Assembly: GCF_014467055.1 (NCBI RefSeq)
Contig: NZ_CP060696.1
Span: 1,736,001 to 1,800,000, forward strand
Reading direction: 5' to 3'
Length of the DNA stretch: 64,000 bases
From: Caproicibacterium amylolyticum
Lineage (GTDB): Bacteria; Bacillota; Clostridia; Oscillospirales; Acutalibacteraceae
In this document: piece by piece, positions 1 through 9,122 of the stretch
Layout: every line of letters starts with the position of its first letter
Numbering within the stretch: the first letter of the stretch is position 1
Notes under the pieces: model-generated
Database searches by the model: none
Told to the model about the DNA's origin: nothing
The model's input: only the letters and a program-made list of their open reading frames with translations
Translations under genes and position numbers: made by a program

Positions 1-1166
1 GTTGCAGGCTTTTCGCGTTCTTCCGAAGTCATAGAAAGGATAATGGCTTTCTGGCGGTCGACCAACCGGTCATTCAGCTGGTCATCACTCAGTTTGCGGG
101 TGTCCATACCAATTTTTTCAAGGATACCGCGCATTGGCCCCATCTTTTTGATTTGATCGAACTGTGCAAGCAAGTCGTTAAAATCAAGCTTGTTCTGCAG
201 CATGCGCTTGGCGGTCTTTTCGGCTTCCTTTTCGTCCAGCTTGGTCTGTGCATCCTCAATCAGCGTCAGCACATCACCCATACCAAGGATACGGGACGCC
301 ATGCGATCCGGATGAAAAACTTCAATATCATCCAGTTTCTCACCGATACCGGCATATTTAATCGGCTTGCCGGTAACCGCCTTAACAGACAATGCCGCAC
401 CGCCGCGGGTGTCGCCATCCAGTTTTGTCAGGATTACACCGGTGATTTCCAACTTTTCATCAAAAATCTTAGAAACATTCACCGCTTCCTGACCGGTCAT
501 GCTGTCCACAACCAACAGGATTTCGCTCGGCTGCACCGCTTCTTTGATGTTTTTCAGCTCATCCATCAGCTTGTCATCAATCTGCAGACGGCCGGCGGTA
601 TCAATCAGCACAATATCATTGCCATAATCCCTGGCATGCCGAACTGCATCTTTGCTGATCTGAATCGGATTGCCCTGCCCTTCTTCAAAGACAGGCACCC
701 CCGCCTGCTCGCCAATAATCTGCAGCTGCTTAACAGCTGCCGGACGGTACACATCGCACGCCACAAGCATCGGGCGGTGCCCCTGCTTTTTCAGCAGGCG
801 GCCCAGCTTTGCAGCATGGGTCGTTTTGCCGGCGCCCTGCAGGCCGCAGAGCATCACGATACACGGTCCGGAAGAAGGCATTTTCAGGCGGGCTTCTCCG
901 CCGCCCATCAGCTCAGTAAGTTCCTCATTGACGATTTTAACAACCATCTGACCGGGAGTCAGGCTTTCCATGACCTCGCTGCCAATGGCCCGATCGCTGA
1001 TTTTCTTGGTAAACTCTTTTGCAACTTTGTAGTTTACATCCGCTTCCAGCAGCGCAAGACGCACCTCACGCATTGCAGTCTTCACATCATCTTCCGTCAG
1101 CTTGCCCTTGCTTTTCAGCCGCTTGAAAGCAGCGGAAAGTTTGTCTGAAAGGCTTTCAAATGCCAT
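1..1166 (-). CDS. ffh: Signal recognition particle protein Ffh (C-terminal end outside window)
   Basis: SRP54-type GTPase that binds signal sequences as they leave the ribosome and, with 4.5S RNA and FtsY, brings membrane proteins to the translocon. The translated minus strand starts MAFESLSDKL and shows the N-domain helices, the P-loop GLQGAGKTTHAAKLG, the DTAGR motif, TKLDGD and the GGAALS segment of the G domain, then the start of the methionine-rich M domain. The gene runs off the window at base 1, so the last part of the M domain is missing. An AAAGGAGG ribosome-binding site lies just before the ATG. It follows ylxM by 18 bases, the usual Firmicute order. Confidence 0.97.
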   Translation of the reverse strand, partial: MAFESLSDKLSAAFKRLKSKGKLTEDDVKTAMREVRLALLEADVNYKVAKEFTKKISDRAIGSEVMESLTPGQMVVKIVNEELTELMGGGEARLKMPSSGPCIVMLCGLQGAGKTTHAAKLGRLLKKQGHRPMLVACDVYRPAAVKQLQIIGEQAGVPVFEEGQGNPIQISKDAVRHARDYGNDIVLIDTAGRLQIDDKLMDELKNIKEAVQPSEILLVVDSMTGQEAVNVSKIFDEKLEITGVILTKLDGDTRGGAALSVKAVTGKPIKYAGIGEKLDDIEVFHPDRMASRILGMGDVLTLIEDAQTKLDEKEAEKTAKRMLQNKLDFNDLLAQFDQIKKMGPMRGILEKIGMDTRKLSDDQLNDRLVDRQKAIILSMTSEEREKPA

Positions 1167-1184
1167 TGCGCGCCTCCTTTAAAG

Positions 1185-1553
1185 TCAATCTGCCGATTCC
1201 AGTTTGTTAAGAATCTTCAGCAGGTTCTCAATCTGTTCCGTAATGGACTTGTCATAAACAAAGCGGCTGTTGTAGTCGCGGATATGCTCCGCATACTGGC
1301 GAATCTGCGAAAATGCAGCAGCACGTGCTTTGGATTTCTGCAGCAGGCCGAGATTTTCTTCCATTTCTTTCAACTGTGTTTCTCCGCGTTTAATCGCGTC
1401 GCGCACACCCTGCCGGGTAATGCCTTCATTCTGGGCAATTTCCGAAAGGGAAAGATCATCATTATAATAACATGAAATGACATCTCGCTGTTTTTCCGTA
1501 AGCATGGAACCATAGTAATCCAATAACAGAGAAATTTCAAAATCCTTTGCCAA
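1185..1553 (-). CDS. ylxM: YlxM family DNA-binding protein
   Basis: Small helix-turn-helix protein of the YlxM/UPF0122 family, 122 residues, which is normal for the family. The central part (SLSEIAQNEGITRQGVRDAI, about residues 36-55) looks like sigma-factor region 4. The family is nearly always encoded next to ffh and is thought to act in the SRP pathway in some Firmicutes; its exact role is not settled. The start is a TTG with GGAGG nine bases upstream. Transcription probably comes from the consensus promoter at 1605-1633. Confidence 0.9.
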   Translation of the reverse strand: MAKDFEISLLLDYYGSMLTEKQRDVISCYYNDDLSLSEIAQNEGITRQGVRDAIKRGETQLKEMEENLGLLQKSKARAAAFSQIRQYAEHIRDYNSRFVYDKSITEQIENLLKILNKLESAD

Positions 1554-1604
1554 AACCCGCTGCCTCCATTTCCTGTAAAGTGCTTTGCTTTACAAGCAAG
1601 TATG

Positions 1605-1633
1605 ATTATACCGCATCTTTTGTCCTTTGTCAA
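1605..1633 (-). promoter_or_regulatory. Vegetative promoter for ylxM-ffh
   Basis: Read on the minus strand this is TTGACA, 17 bases, TATAAT: a perfect sigma-A consensus. The stretch between it and the ylxM start holds an inverted repeat (GTAAAG...CTTTAC, 1575-1593) near the expected 5' end of the transcript. Confidence 0.85.
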
Positions 1634-1736
1634 GCCGCTGCCGTCTGGATTTCGTTTTTCTTTCCTAAGAACAAACAGAAAACTGCACAGTCCGCAGCTA
1701 TACACTTGGTACGCCTGCTTTTCACAAGACTTTCAC

Positions 1737-1765
1737 TGTACAAACTACTGCTTTTCCAGTATAAT
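1737..1765 (+). promoter_or_regulatory. Promoter for the FAD oxidoreductase-glycosyltransferase pair
   Basis: TGTACA, 17 bases, TATAAT. The -10 is perfect and the -35 matches four of six positions. It lies 64 bases before the ATG at 1829. Confidence 0.6.
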
Positions 1766-1828
1766 ACAAATTGAAAACTATTTAATCTATGCAAAGCATA
1801 AAACTTTTTGAATAATCAGGAGGCCTTT

Positions 1829-3391
1829 ATGAAGCAAGTCATTATCATTGGTGCCGGCCCCGCTGGACTTACGGCTGCACACGAACTGCTCTCCCGTGCC
1901 GGCAAAGACTGCGCAGTAACGATTTTGGAGGAAAGCGAAGAAGTTGGCGGCATCTCCCGTACCGTGCGCTGGCATGGTAACCGGATGGACATCGGCGGCC
2001 ACCGGTTCTTTTCCAAAGAAGAACGTGTCAATCGCTGGTGGGCACAGCGTATGCCTGCGCAGGGTTCCCTGCCCTACGACGACAAGGTGCTTGGCCGCAT
2101 CAGTCCTGTGTCAAAAGGCGGCCCAAACCCAGAAACCGAGAACCGCGTCATGCTGACGCGCAGGCGCGTTTCCCGTATCTACTACAACCGGAAATTTTTT
2201 GACTATCCCATTACCATGAAACTGCAGACCTTCCGCAATCTTGGACTTGCCTCCACTGCAAAGGCAGGCTGCAGCTACCTTGCCTCCTGTGTACGGAAGC
2301 TGCCGGAAACCAGCTTGGAAAATTTCTATATTAACCGGTTTGGCAAAACACTTTACGGCATGTTTTTTGAAGGTTACACCGAAAAACTCTGGGGACGCCA
2401 TCCCCGCGACATTTCCGCTGACTGGGGCTCCCAGCGTGTAAAGGGGCTGTCTGTCTCCGCCGTGCTGAAAGATATGCTGAAAAAGGCCACCGGCCGAAAA
2501 AATGATAAGACCGAAACTTCCCTGATTGAACAGTTCCAGTACCCGAAATTTGGCCCCGGTCAGCTTTGGGAGGAAACCACAGCGGAAATTTCCGCGATGG
2601 GCGGTGTTCTGCGCAAAGGCTGCTGCGTCAAGCAGATTCACACAAGTGGCAGCCGCATCACTTCCGTTACCGTACAGACTGAAAATGGCGCCGAAGAAAT
2701 CCGTGGCGATTACTTCCTGTCCTCCATGCCAATTAAAGACCTTGTTGGCGGAATGCCGCAGGTTCCCGAAAACATTGCCAAAATTGCAGCGGGTCTGCCG
2801 TACCGTGATTTTGTTACAGTTGGTCTGCTTGTTAAAAAACTAAACCTGAAAAACGAAACCGAAATCCGCACACTCGGCAACATTGTGCCGGACTGCTGGA
2901 TCTACATTCAGGACACCAACGTGCGTCTTGGCCGACTGCAGATTTTTAACAACTGGTCACCTTATATGGTTGCCAAACCGGATGAAACCGTTTGGATTGG
3001 TTTAGAATATTTCTGCACAGAGGGCGACAGCTTTTGGAACATGACCGACCAGCAGTGCACCGCATTTGCTGCGGGAGAGCTGGTACGTATGGGTATCCTC
3101 TCCTCCCCAGGCGATGTTCTGGATTCTCACCGTGAGCGTGTAAAGAAAGCCTATCCGGCTTACTTTGACACCTACGCCCAAATGGACGAACTTACCGCAT
3201 ATCTGAATCAATTTGAAAATCTGTTCTGCATTGGCCGCAACGGTCAGCACCGCTACAACAACATGGACCACTCCATGATGACCGCTTTCCTTGCAGCTGA
3301 CAGCATTCTTACCGGCAGCACCGATAAGGAAGCTATTTGGAACGTCAATACAGAAAAGGATTATCAGGAAGAAAAGAAAACTGAGCAGTAA
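1829..3391 (+). CDS. FAD-dependent oxidoreductase (amine oxidase / UDP-galactopyranose mutase-like)
   Basis: 520-residue flavoprotein. The N-terminus ([20 protein letters not shown]) is a textbook Rossmann dinucleotide-binding fold, followed by GGISRT and a conserved [10 protein letters not shown] segment typical of the NAD(P)-binding amine-oxidase group that includes UDP-galactopyranose mutase and protoporphyrinogen-oxidase-like proteins. The C-terminus has [17 protein letters not shown], the second FAD-contacting motif. The ATG at 1829 is preferred because CAGGAGG sits five bases upstream. The next gene, 14 bases on, encodes a polyprenyl-sugar type glycosyltransferase, so a role in making a modified sugar or lipid-linked glycan is likely. 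The substrate cannot be told from sequence. Confidence 0.85.
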   Translation: MKQVIIIGAGPAGLTAAHELLSRAGKDCAVTILEESEEVGGISRTVRWHGNRMDIGGHRFFSKEERVNRWWAQRMPAQGSLPYDDKVLGRISPVSKGGPNPETENRVMLTRRRVSRIYYNRKFFDYPITMKLQTFRNLGLASTAKAGCSYLASCVRKLPETSLENFYINRFGKTLYGMFFEGYTEKLWGRHPRDISADWGSQRVKGLSVSAVLKDMLKKATGRKNDKTETSLIEQFQYPKFGPGQLWEETTAEISAMGGVLRKGCCVKQIHTSGSRITSVTVQTENGAEEIRGDYFLSSMPIKDLVGGMPQVPENIAKIAAGLPYRDFVTVGLLVKKLNLKNETEIRTLGNIVPDCWIYIQDTNVRLGRLQIFNNWSPYMVAKPDETVWIGLEYFCTEGDSFWNMTDQQCTAFAAGELVRMGILSSPGDVLDSHRERVKKAYPAYFDTYAQMDELTAYLNQFENLFCIGRNGQHRYNNMDHSMMTAFLAADSILTGSTDKEAIWNVNTEKDYQEEKKTEQ

Positions 3392-3405
3392 AGGAGTTGT
3401 TCCTC

Positions 3406-5226
3406 ATGCATGAACGTGAAAAATGGGAAAGGTGCCTGTTGCACCCCTATCTTCTCCTGATACTCGGCTGCCTGCTGCTCTATATTCTATTTCCGCAGGG
3501 CAATACGAACAATGTGCTGGATGCCCGCACAAACGGCTGTTTGGCAGCCCTGCTTGTTAGCGGCTGCATCTGTTTGTATCTCTGGCGGCAGCCCGCCAAA
3601 AAGAAACAAGTCACTGAAAATCTGCATTTTGACTCCATACAGGTTCTGATTTGCATTTGTATCGCTGTCTGCGCAGGCTGCTTGTTTTTCATTTACTGCA
3701 GCAGTCAATATCAGCTGGAAATGCTTGCACTGCTTGTACTGCTCACATTAGCCGGCATTGGCATCTGGCTGCAGATTTCTCACCGGCTGACTGCCCGCCG
3801 CGCCTGCATGCTGCTGGGGGCGGCTGCACTGGTGCTCCGTGCGGTATACATCCTTTATACTTCCTACCTGACACGGCAGCATGACGTTTACCCGGTCAAT
3901 CAATCTTTGGGGCATCAGGCCTATATTCTGTATTTTGTGAACCACAACTTTGCTCTGCCGGACTTTGACCCCACCTCTGTCTGGGAATTTTACCATCCCC
4001 CACTGCACTATTTCCTCAGTGCTTTGTGGGTAAAGCTGCAAATGCTGTTTGGAACAGACACCGCTGTGGCGATTGAAAATGTCCAGTTCCTGACGCTGTT
4101 CTACTCCTGCGCAGCCGTCCTTGTCTGTTATCGGATTCTGCGTGCGCTGCACTTTGACGGCAGTGCGCTGACCGCTTGCTTTGCTATTCTCTGCTTCCAC
4201 CCATCCCTGATCCTGCTTGCAGGCAGCATCAACAATGATATGCTGTGCATTCTGCTTTCTCTGGCTGCGATTCTGTACGCCATCCGCTGGTACCAGAATC
4301 CCACTCTAAAAAACATTCTTCTGCTAGCTGCCTGCATCGGGCTCGCCATGATGTCCAAATCCTCCGGTGTTTTAGTTGCCCCAGCGGTGGCAGTCGTTTT
4401 CCTTATAAAGCTGCTGAAAACAAAAACAGAGCGCAAAGCGCTCTGGCAGCAATTCGGTGCATTTCTGGCGGTTTGCGCACCGCTCGGCCTGTGGTGGACT
4501 GTTTACTGCAAGCTGCGCTTCGGTGTGCCGGTGGGTGCTTTGACTGCCCTGACGCCGGACAATCCACAGTATATCGGCGGATTTAGTATTTCACAGCGCT
4601 TCTTTGGCATTGATTGGCAACATCTTTCCGTATTTGAAAATTGGGATTGGCAAAACCATGTTTTTGAGTACAACCTTTTGTTTGCCATGCTAAAGACTTC
4701 TCTATTTGATGAAGCAAAGCTCTTTACAGAAGGAGCAGGCCTGTTCTGCGCGCAAACACTGTTTTGGAGCAACTTGCTGCTGATGGCCGCCTCATTGGTT
4801 TGTATGGCAGTAACCGTTGTATTTGCGGTGCGCGGCAGCGAAACCACACTGTTGCGGCAGAAAAAGTATCTGCATCGAAATGACGAAGAATTTCTGTCCT
4901 ATACAGTTCGAATGGAGCCATACAAACTGGAGCCGCGCAAAACACGCATTATGGTACTTTTCTTTGCCGTGCTGTATATCACTTTTCTTGGCTTCTACGT
5001 TTGGTTCTGCTTCTCACAGCCATATGCCTGTACACAAAGTTTTCGCTACATTATTCCGACCGTGCTTATTGGTGCGGCAGGAGTCGGCTCTGTGCTGGAG
5101 CGCACCCGCCTGGTTCCTACACGCGGCAGAAAGATAATTACATGGGCGCTTTCCCTGCTCTGCACAGTCTTCTGCTTTTTCAGTACGGTGGTTTACCTGC
5201 TTGCAGGCGCTTTTCCCGCTCAGTAA
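3406..5226 (+). CDS. GT-C type integral membrane glycosyltransferase (ArnT/PMT-like)
   Basis: 606-residue protein with about a dozen hydrophobic segments. After roughly residue 160 it has the layout of GT-C transferases such as ArnT and protein mannosyltransferases: a first extracytoplasmic loop with acidic residues, then WEFYHPPLHYFLSALW, the family's YxPPLxY-like motif. Such enzymes move a sugar from a polyprenyl-phosphate carrier to a lipid, protein or polymer outside the membrane. The ATG at 3406 has AAGGAG nine bases before it; the in-frame TTG at 3397 touches the ribosome-binding site and is less likely. It is the second gene of a two-gene operon and ends at a hairpin terminator. Confidence 0.8.
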   Translation: MHEREKWERCLLHPYLLLILGCLLLYILFPQGNTNNVLDARTNGCLAALLVSGCICLYLWRQPAKKKQVTENLHFDSIQVLICICIAVCAGCLFFIYCSSQYQLEMLALLVLLTLAGIGIWLQISHRLTARRACMLLGAAALVLRAVYILYTSYLTRQHDVYPVNQSLGHQAYILYFVNHNFALPDFDPTSVWEFYHPPLHYFLSALWVKLQMLFGTDTAVAIENVQFLTLFYSCAAVLVCYRILRALHFDGSALTACFAILCFHPSLILLAGSINNDMLCILLSLAAILYAIRWYQNPTLKNILLLAACIGLAMMSKSSGVLVAPAVAVVFLIKLLKTKTERKALWQQFGAFLAVCAPLGLWWTVYCKLRFGVPVGALTALTPDNPQYIGGFSISQRFFGIDWQHLSVFENWDWQNHVFEYNLLFAMLKTSLFDEAKLFTEGAGLFCAQTLFWSNLLLMAASLVCMAVTVVFAVRGSETTLLRQKKYLHRNDEEFLSYTVRMEPYKLEPRKTRIMVLFFAVLYITFLGFYVWFCFSQPYACTQSFRYIIPTVLIGAAGVGSVLERTRLVPTRGRKIITWALSLLCTVFCFFSTVVYLLAGAFPAQ

Positions 5227-5281
5227 CCCGCTGCCGTATAACGAAGGATTCTTGCTCTAGTAAAAAGAATACTACAAAAAC

Positions 5282-5317
5282 AGGGCATACACTTCATTAC
5301 AGATGTGTGCCCTTTTT
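5282..5317 (+). terminator. Intrinsic terminator after the glycosyltransferase gene
   Basis: A GC-rich stem (AGGGCATACAC pairing with TGTGTGCCC) with an 11-base loop is followed directly by TTTTT. Confidence 0.8.
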
Positions 5318-5336
5318 ATGCCAACCACACCATATT

Positions 5337-5537
5337 TCAGTCCGGCAGAACTTCGACTGCTGCTGGTTTTGAAGACGCTTTTGCACAAATACACGCCCGC
5401 TGTGCCGCAATCGTTGCAAGCGAATCCCCCAGTTGTACGAAAGCGGCTGCTGCTACCGCCAATTCTTCATCACTCAATTTCTCGGAAATCACCGCAGCAA
5501 ATGCTGAAACCCCAACTGTCAGTGAACATGGATTCAT
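5337..5537 (-). CDS. DUF6774 domain protein
   Basis: 66-residue protein starting MNPCSLTVGVSAFAAVIS and continuing with SDEELAVAAAAF and QLGDSLATIAAQRA. This is the pattern of the small DUF6774 family of unknown function that is common in Clostridia. The start at 5537 has GGGGGAAG upstream and gives the usual family N-terminus. It points toward the preceding glycosyltransferase and away from the next gene. No function can be assigned. Confidence 0.75.
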   Translation of the reverse strand: MNPCSLTVGVSAFAAVISEKLSDEELAVAAAAFVQLGDSLATIAAQRACICAKASSKPAAVEVLPD

Positions 5538-5683
5538 TCTAACTTCCCCCTTGCCGCCAAATTGCCTTTTCAGTATATGCAAATTGCTGCTGTTTGGTCA
5601 CTTACCGGCAAAAAGCACGCAGAAACGGACAATTCCGAATTTGTAAATTTTCTGTTTTTGTGGTTTTCTGCCATACAGCAGAA

Positions 5684-5712
5684 TTGTATCCGCTTTCGCG
5701 CTGTGTTATAAT
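5684..5712 (+). promoter_or_regulatory. Vegetative promoter for the YcxB-like membrane protein
   Basis: TTGTAT, 17 bases, TATAAT, located 53 bases before the ATG at 5765. Confidence 0.75.
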
Positions 5713-5764
5713 ACAGCTATGTCACCTGCGGCTTTCTGCCATATGTAAAGGAGCGTTCAAAAAT

Positions 5765-7180
5765 ATGAAAAAATTACCGGCAGCATTGGTTGCTCTGCTG
5801 CTCTGCGCGGGAGCAGCCTTTACTGTGCCTGTATCCGCCTCATCCTCCCCAGCTGTTTCCTCCCAAGCAGCAGGCAGCTCTGCCTCTGCTGCAGAGGGAA
5901 CTCCGTTTGAGCTGAAAAACACCTACCTCAAAATGACCATTCCCAAAGGGCTGTATGCCTTTACGCAGGACACAGACGTCAGTGACGAAAATCTTGCAAA
6001 AGCCGGCATTGACAACTGGATTTCACAAAAGAAAACCATGCAGGATCAAAGCACCGTGCTCATGGTCTGTGCGCCGCAAAAGCAGTACACCATCAATCTT
6101 GGTCAGAAAAACAGTTCTACAACGCAAAAATATTACAATATGACCACCATGTCTGATGCTGACATAAAGTCCCTTATGGACGAAATCAGCAAGCCCCAAT
6201 CCTCTTTAACGGATGATTCTTCTGCCATAGCGAGCACTGCAAAACGTTACACAAGCAGTGCGAAACTGCCTTTCATTTATATGGAAATGAAAGGCACGAT
6301 TGAAGGTAAAAGTGTAAAAGAAGTCGCATACTTCACTGTTATTAATGGCTGTGGCTATACATTTGAAACTTATAAAGAAAACGCAAACCTCACCGCTGTG
6401 CAGACTGCAAGCCTGAAGGCACTGGTAGACAGCCTGCAGGTCACTAAATTTACAGATAAGCCTGTAGAGGATTCTTCCAGTTCCACAAAAACCATTCTCC
6501 TGATGATTTCTCCGCTGTTCCTCATTGTGGCCATCGTTCTTGCAGTCTACCTTACCGGCCGTTTCCGCCGCTCGCGGGAAAACAAGCGGAAAGCACTGCT
6601 TCTGGAACGCATTACTGACTACCGCAAACACCAGGATGAAATTGAAGCGGAAGCCCGCGCAAAAGGGCTGCCGCCTGCGGAGCCGGAAGCATTGATTGAA
6701 AACACAACGAAGTGTGTTAAAAAGACACTGAAGCGTTTCAGCTGGGTCGATTTGCTGCTGAACCGCAAGGGAACCTGGATTTCCATGTTGATTGCTGCCA
6801 TTCTCTGTATTGTAGCGGCGGTGGCGGTTTCTACACCGCTGATCAAAGTAATTGCCGCAGTGTGCGCAGTATTCTGTATTCTGCGCCCGCTGTTGATTCC
6901 CCGCAAAGTGTTCCAAAACGAGGAAGGCAGTTTCCGCAAAATGAAGAGCCGCAAAATACATTATCAGTTCCGGGAAGAAGATTTCCGTGTTTCCGGTGTT
7001 TTCTCCGGCGTTTACCCCTATGTGCAGATTATTCACGTTTATGAAGTGGAACGTTACTTCTACCTTTACCTTGGCGCAAACCATGTTTACATCGTCAACA
7101 AACATTCCTTTACCAAAGGTACGGAAGACGACCTGCGCAAGCTGCTGAAAGAAAAATGTCCGGGCTATAAAACCCGCTGA
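5765..7180 (+). CDS. Exported/membrane protein with YcxB-like C-terminal domain
   Basis: 471 residues. An N-terminal signal peptide (MKKLPAALVALLLCAGAAF, then an Ala/Ser-rich cleavage region) is followed by an extracytoplasmic domain of about 220 residues. There is then one membrane segment (TILLMISPLFLIVAIVLAVYL), a charged cytoplasmic stretch, two more closely spaced membrane segments, and a C-terminal soluble domain whose FREEDFRVSG and Y(F)YLYLGANHVYIVNK segments resemble YcxB-like domains. AAAGGAG lies upstream of the ATG at 5765. It is a single gene between its own promoter and a bidirectional terminator. The extracytoplasmic part was not recognised and the function is unknown. Confidence 0.75.
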   Translation: MKKLPAALVALLLCAGAAFTVPVSASSSPAVSSQAAGSSASAAEGTPFELKNTYLKMTIPKGLYAFTQDTDVSDENLAKAGIDNWISQKKTMQDQSTVLMVCAPQKQYTINLGQKNSSTTQKYYNMTTMSDADIKSLMDEISKPQSSLTDDSSAIASTAKRYTSSAKLPFIYMEMKGTIEGKSVKEVAYFTVINGCGYTFETYKENANLTAVQTASLKALVDSLQVTKFTDKPVEDSSSSTKTILLMISPLFLIVAIVLAVYLTGRFRRSRENKRKALLLERITDYRKHQDEIEAEARAKGLPPAEPEALIENTTKCVKKTLKRFSWVDLLLNRKGTWISMLIAAILCIVAAVAVSTPLIKVIAAVCAVFCILRPLLIPRKVFQNEEGSFRKMKSRKIHYQFREEDFRVSGVFSGVYPYVQIIHVYEVERYFYLYLGANHVYIVNKHSFTKGTEDDLRKLLKEKCPGYKTR

Positions 7181-7190
7181 GTCCACAAAA

Positions 7191-7230
7191 AATGCCGCTG
7201 CTTCCGTGTTGGAAGGCAGCGGTATTTTTT
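7191..7230. terminator. Bidirectional terminator between convergent genes
   Basis: CCGCTGC-TTCC pairs with GGAA-GGCAGCGG, flanked by AAAAAA on the left and TTTTTT on the right, so it can serve both the gene ending at 7180 and the mrp gene ending at 7239. Confidence 0.85.
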
Positions 7231-7238
7231 ACGCAAAT

Positions 7239-8072
7239 TTAATTTTTCAGCAGCTTTTCAACGGTATCCGCAGCTGCGTCGAGCCACGGCGCTTCCACCT
7301 GCTCCGCACTGCCGCTGTCAATTTTAGAGGCGATCTGTGGGTCAAGAGGACCACGTGCCAAAACATTCAGATTGTATTTTTTAACGACTTCATCCAAATG
7401 GCTTTCACCGAAAACATAAATCTTCTTTCCGCAGTCCGGGCACTGCACATAACTCATGTTTTCAATGACACCGAGAATCGGTACGTTCATCATGCCGGCC
7501 ATTGTAACCGCCTTGGAAACAATCATCGAAACCAGCTCCTGCGGTGAGGTCACCACAAGAATGCCGTCCAGCGGAATGGACTGAAACACCGTCAGCGGTA
7601 CATCGCCGGTTCCCGGAGGCATGTCTACAAACAGAAAATCAACGTTCTGCCAAAGTACATCGGTCCAGAACTGTGTAACCATATTAGCGATAATCGGTCC
7701 GCGCCAAACAACAGGGTCGGTTTCATTTTCCAGCATCAGGTTGACACTCATCACGTCGATGCCTTTTCCACTTTTACAGGGCAGAATGCACTTGTCCTGC
7801 ATCAGTGCGCGGCCGTGAATGCCAAACGCTTTCGGAATAGACGGGCCAGTAATATCTGCATCCAGAACGCCGGTGTGGTAGCCACGGCGGTTCAGCAGGA
7901 CTGCCATCATGGCAGTTACCAAGCTTTTCCCAACGCCGCCCTTACCGCTGACAACCCCAATTACTTTTTTAATACTGCTTTTGGGGTTTGGCTCCTTCAA
8001 AAGGCTCTGCGGGTCTTTGCGCTCGCCGCAGTTTTCCCCACAGCTGCTGCAGTCATGCGTACATTCGCTCAT
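7239..8072 (-). CDS. Mrp/NBP35 family P-loop ATPase, Fe-S cluster carrier
   Basis: 277-residue cytoplasmic ATPase expected to carry and hand over iron-sulfur clusters. A cysteine-rich N-terminus (Cys 4, 8, 11 and 15) resembles the cluster-binding head of NBP35. The deviant Walker A SGKGGVGKS follows at about residue 42, then DADITGPSIP, DMPPGTGDVPL and a late CPDCGK (CxxC) pair that holds the bridging cluster in the dimer. The start at 8072 has CAGGAGTGA upstream and leaves out a poor in-frame extension. It is a single gene with its own promoter. The two nearby Rrf2 genes are also linked to Fe-S biology, but they are not in the same operon. Confidence 0.9.
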   Translation of the reverse strand: MSECTHDCSSCGENCGERKDPQSLLKEPNPKSSIKKVIGVVSGKGGVGKSLVTAMMAVLLNRRGYHTGVLDADITGPSIPKAFGIHGRALMQDKCILPCKSGKGIDVMSVNLMLENETDPVVWRGPIIANMVTQFWTDVLWQNVDFLFVDMPPGTGDVPLTVFQSIPLDGILVVTSPQELVSMIVSKAVTMAGMMNVPILGVIENMSYVQCPDCGKKIYVFGESHLDEVVKKYNLNVLARGPLDPQIASKIDSGSAEQVEAPWLDAAADTVEKLLKN

Positions 8073-8113
8073 TGTAATCACTCCTGTATTATACTTCCAA
8101 TGCACAATTACCT

Positions 8114-8142
8114 ATCATAAAGAAGAATCCGGTTTTTGTCAA
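8114..8142 (-). promoter_or_regulatory. Vegetative promoter for the Mrp-family gene
   Basis: On the minus strand: TTGACA, 17 bases, TATGAT, 42 bases upstream of the start at 8072. Confidence 0.8.
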
Positions 8143-8162
8143 ATATAAGCAGATTGGTCAAG

Positions 8163-9122
8163 TTAAAACTCCATCTTAATGGAGCGCAGAAACAAACCGC
8201 TGAGAACACGGTTTGGCTCCTGCCCGCCGTTAATGACTGAATCCACTGCTTTGCAGATAGGCAGTTCTACTGCATAGCGTTCCCCCAGCTGCAGCAAAGC
8301 AGTCACGGTCGGCACACCCTCTGCCAATTTTTCATAATGCACATTCTGCACAAAGTCTTCACCGAACTTGCGGTTGTGGCTGTACCGGCTGAAAACAGTC
8401 GCCTCATAGTCGCCAAGGTGTGCAAGGCCGTAAGCGGTGATTTCTCTGCCACCCATTGCCTGAATCAGGCGGCCAATTTCGCGCGTACCACGGCTCATCA
8501 AAGCACCTTTCAGGGCAGTTTTATTTAAACCATCCAGCATACCGGCGGCAATACCGATTACGTTCTTTGCTGCCGCGCCCACTTCGTTGCCCAGTAAGTC
8601 ATCCCCAAAGTAAAAGCGAATCAGCGGACTTTCAAAAATTTTTACGACGCGCCGCTTCACTTCCATGGAATCACTGTCAATGACCATACAGTTTGGGATT
8701 CCCTGCAGAAAATCCTGCACGTGGCCTGGCCCGACCCACACCGCCAAAGCCACATCCGGCAGAAATTCCCGCACTACCTGTGTCAGTCGCAGACCGGTGG
8801 TGGCTTCAATACCTTTCATGCAGAGCACAAACGTTTTTCCGGCACATTCTGCTGCAGTAAGCTCCTGCAAAAAGCTACGCAGGCTCTGCGCTCCCACCGA
8901 AATAACAATCACTTCTGCCGACTGCACCGCACCGCGCAGGTTGCTGCTGAATTGCACCGTATCCGGAAACGTAATCAGCTCATTACTGTGTGTCTGCACC
9001 AGCTGCTGAAAGTGTGTCGAATTTTCCCGACCGTAAAGTGTGACCGTATGGCTGCACTGCTGTGCCGCATACCACGCAAGAAAGCTGCCCCAGCGGCCGC
9101 ATCCACATACTGTAACCTTCAA
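8163..9122 (-). CDS. gpsA: NAD(P)H-dependent glycerol-3-phosphate dehydrogenase
   Basis: Reduces dihydroxyacetone phosphate to sn-glycerol-3-phosphate, the backbone for membrane phospholipids. The N-terminus MKVTVCGCGRWGS carries the GxGxxG nucleotide-binding motif. KNVIGIAAGM, around residue 188, contains the catalytic lysine, and GLAHLGDYEATVFSRYSHNRKFG is close to the family's substrate-binding signature (GLAGLGDL...SRN). At 319 residues it is slightly shorter than the usual 330. Its ATG overlaps the stop of the histidine kinase gene by four bases, so it is translationally coupled as the third gene of a response regulator-kinase-gpsA operon. Confidence 0.88.
   Translation of the reverse strand: MKVTVCGCGRWGSFLAWYAAQQCSHTVTLYGRENSTHFQQLVQTHSNELITFPDTVQFSSNLRGAVQSAEVIVISVGAQSLRSFLQELTAAECAGKTFVLCMKGIEATTGLRLTQVVREFLPDVALAVWVGPGHVQDFLQGIPNCMVIDSDSMEVKRRVVKIFESPLIRFYFGDDLLGNEVGAAAKNVIGIAAGMLDGLNKTALKGALMSRGTREIGRLIQAMGGREITAYGLAHLGDYEATVFSRYSHNRKFGEDFVQNVHYEKLAEGVPTVTALLQLGERYAVELPICKAVDSVINGGQEPNRVLSGLFLRSIKMEF

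Noticed and set aside
153-1148. 331-codon plus-strand frame at the window start
   Set aside because: The minus strand encodes Ffh through the whole stretch; that frame only lacks a stop because the gene is cut by the window edge.
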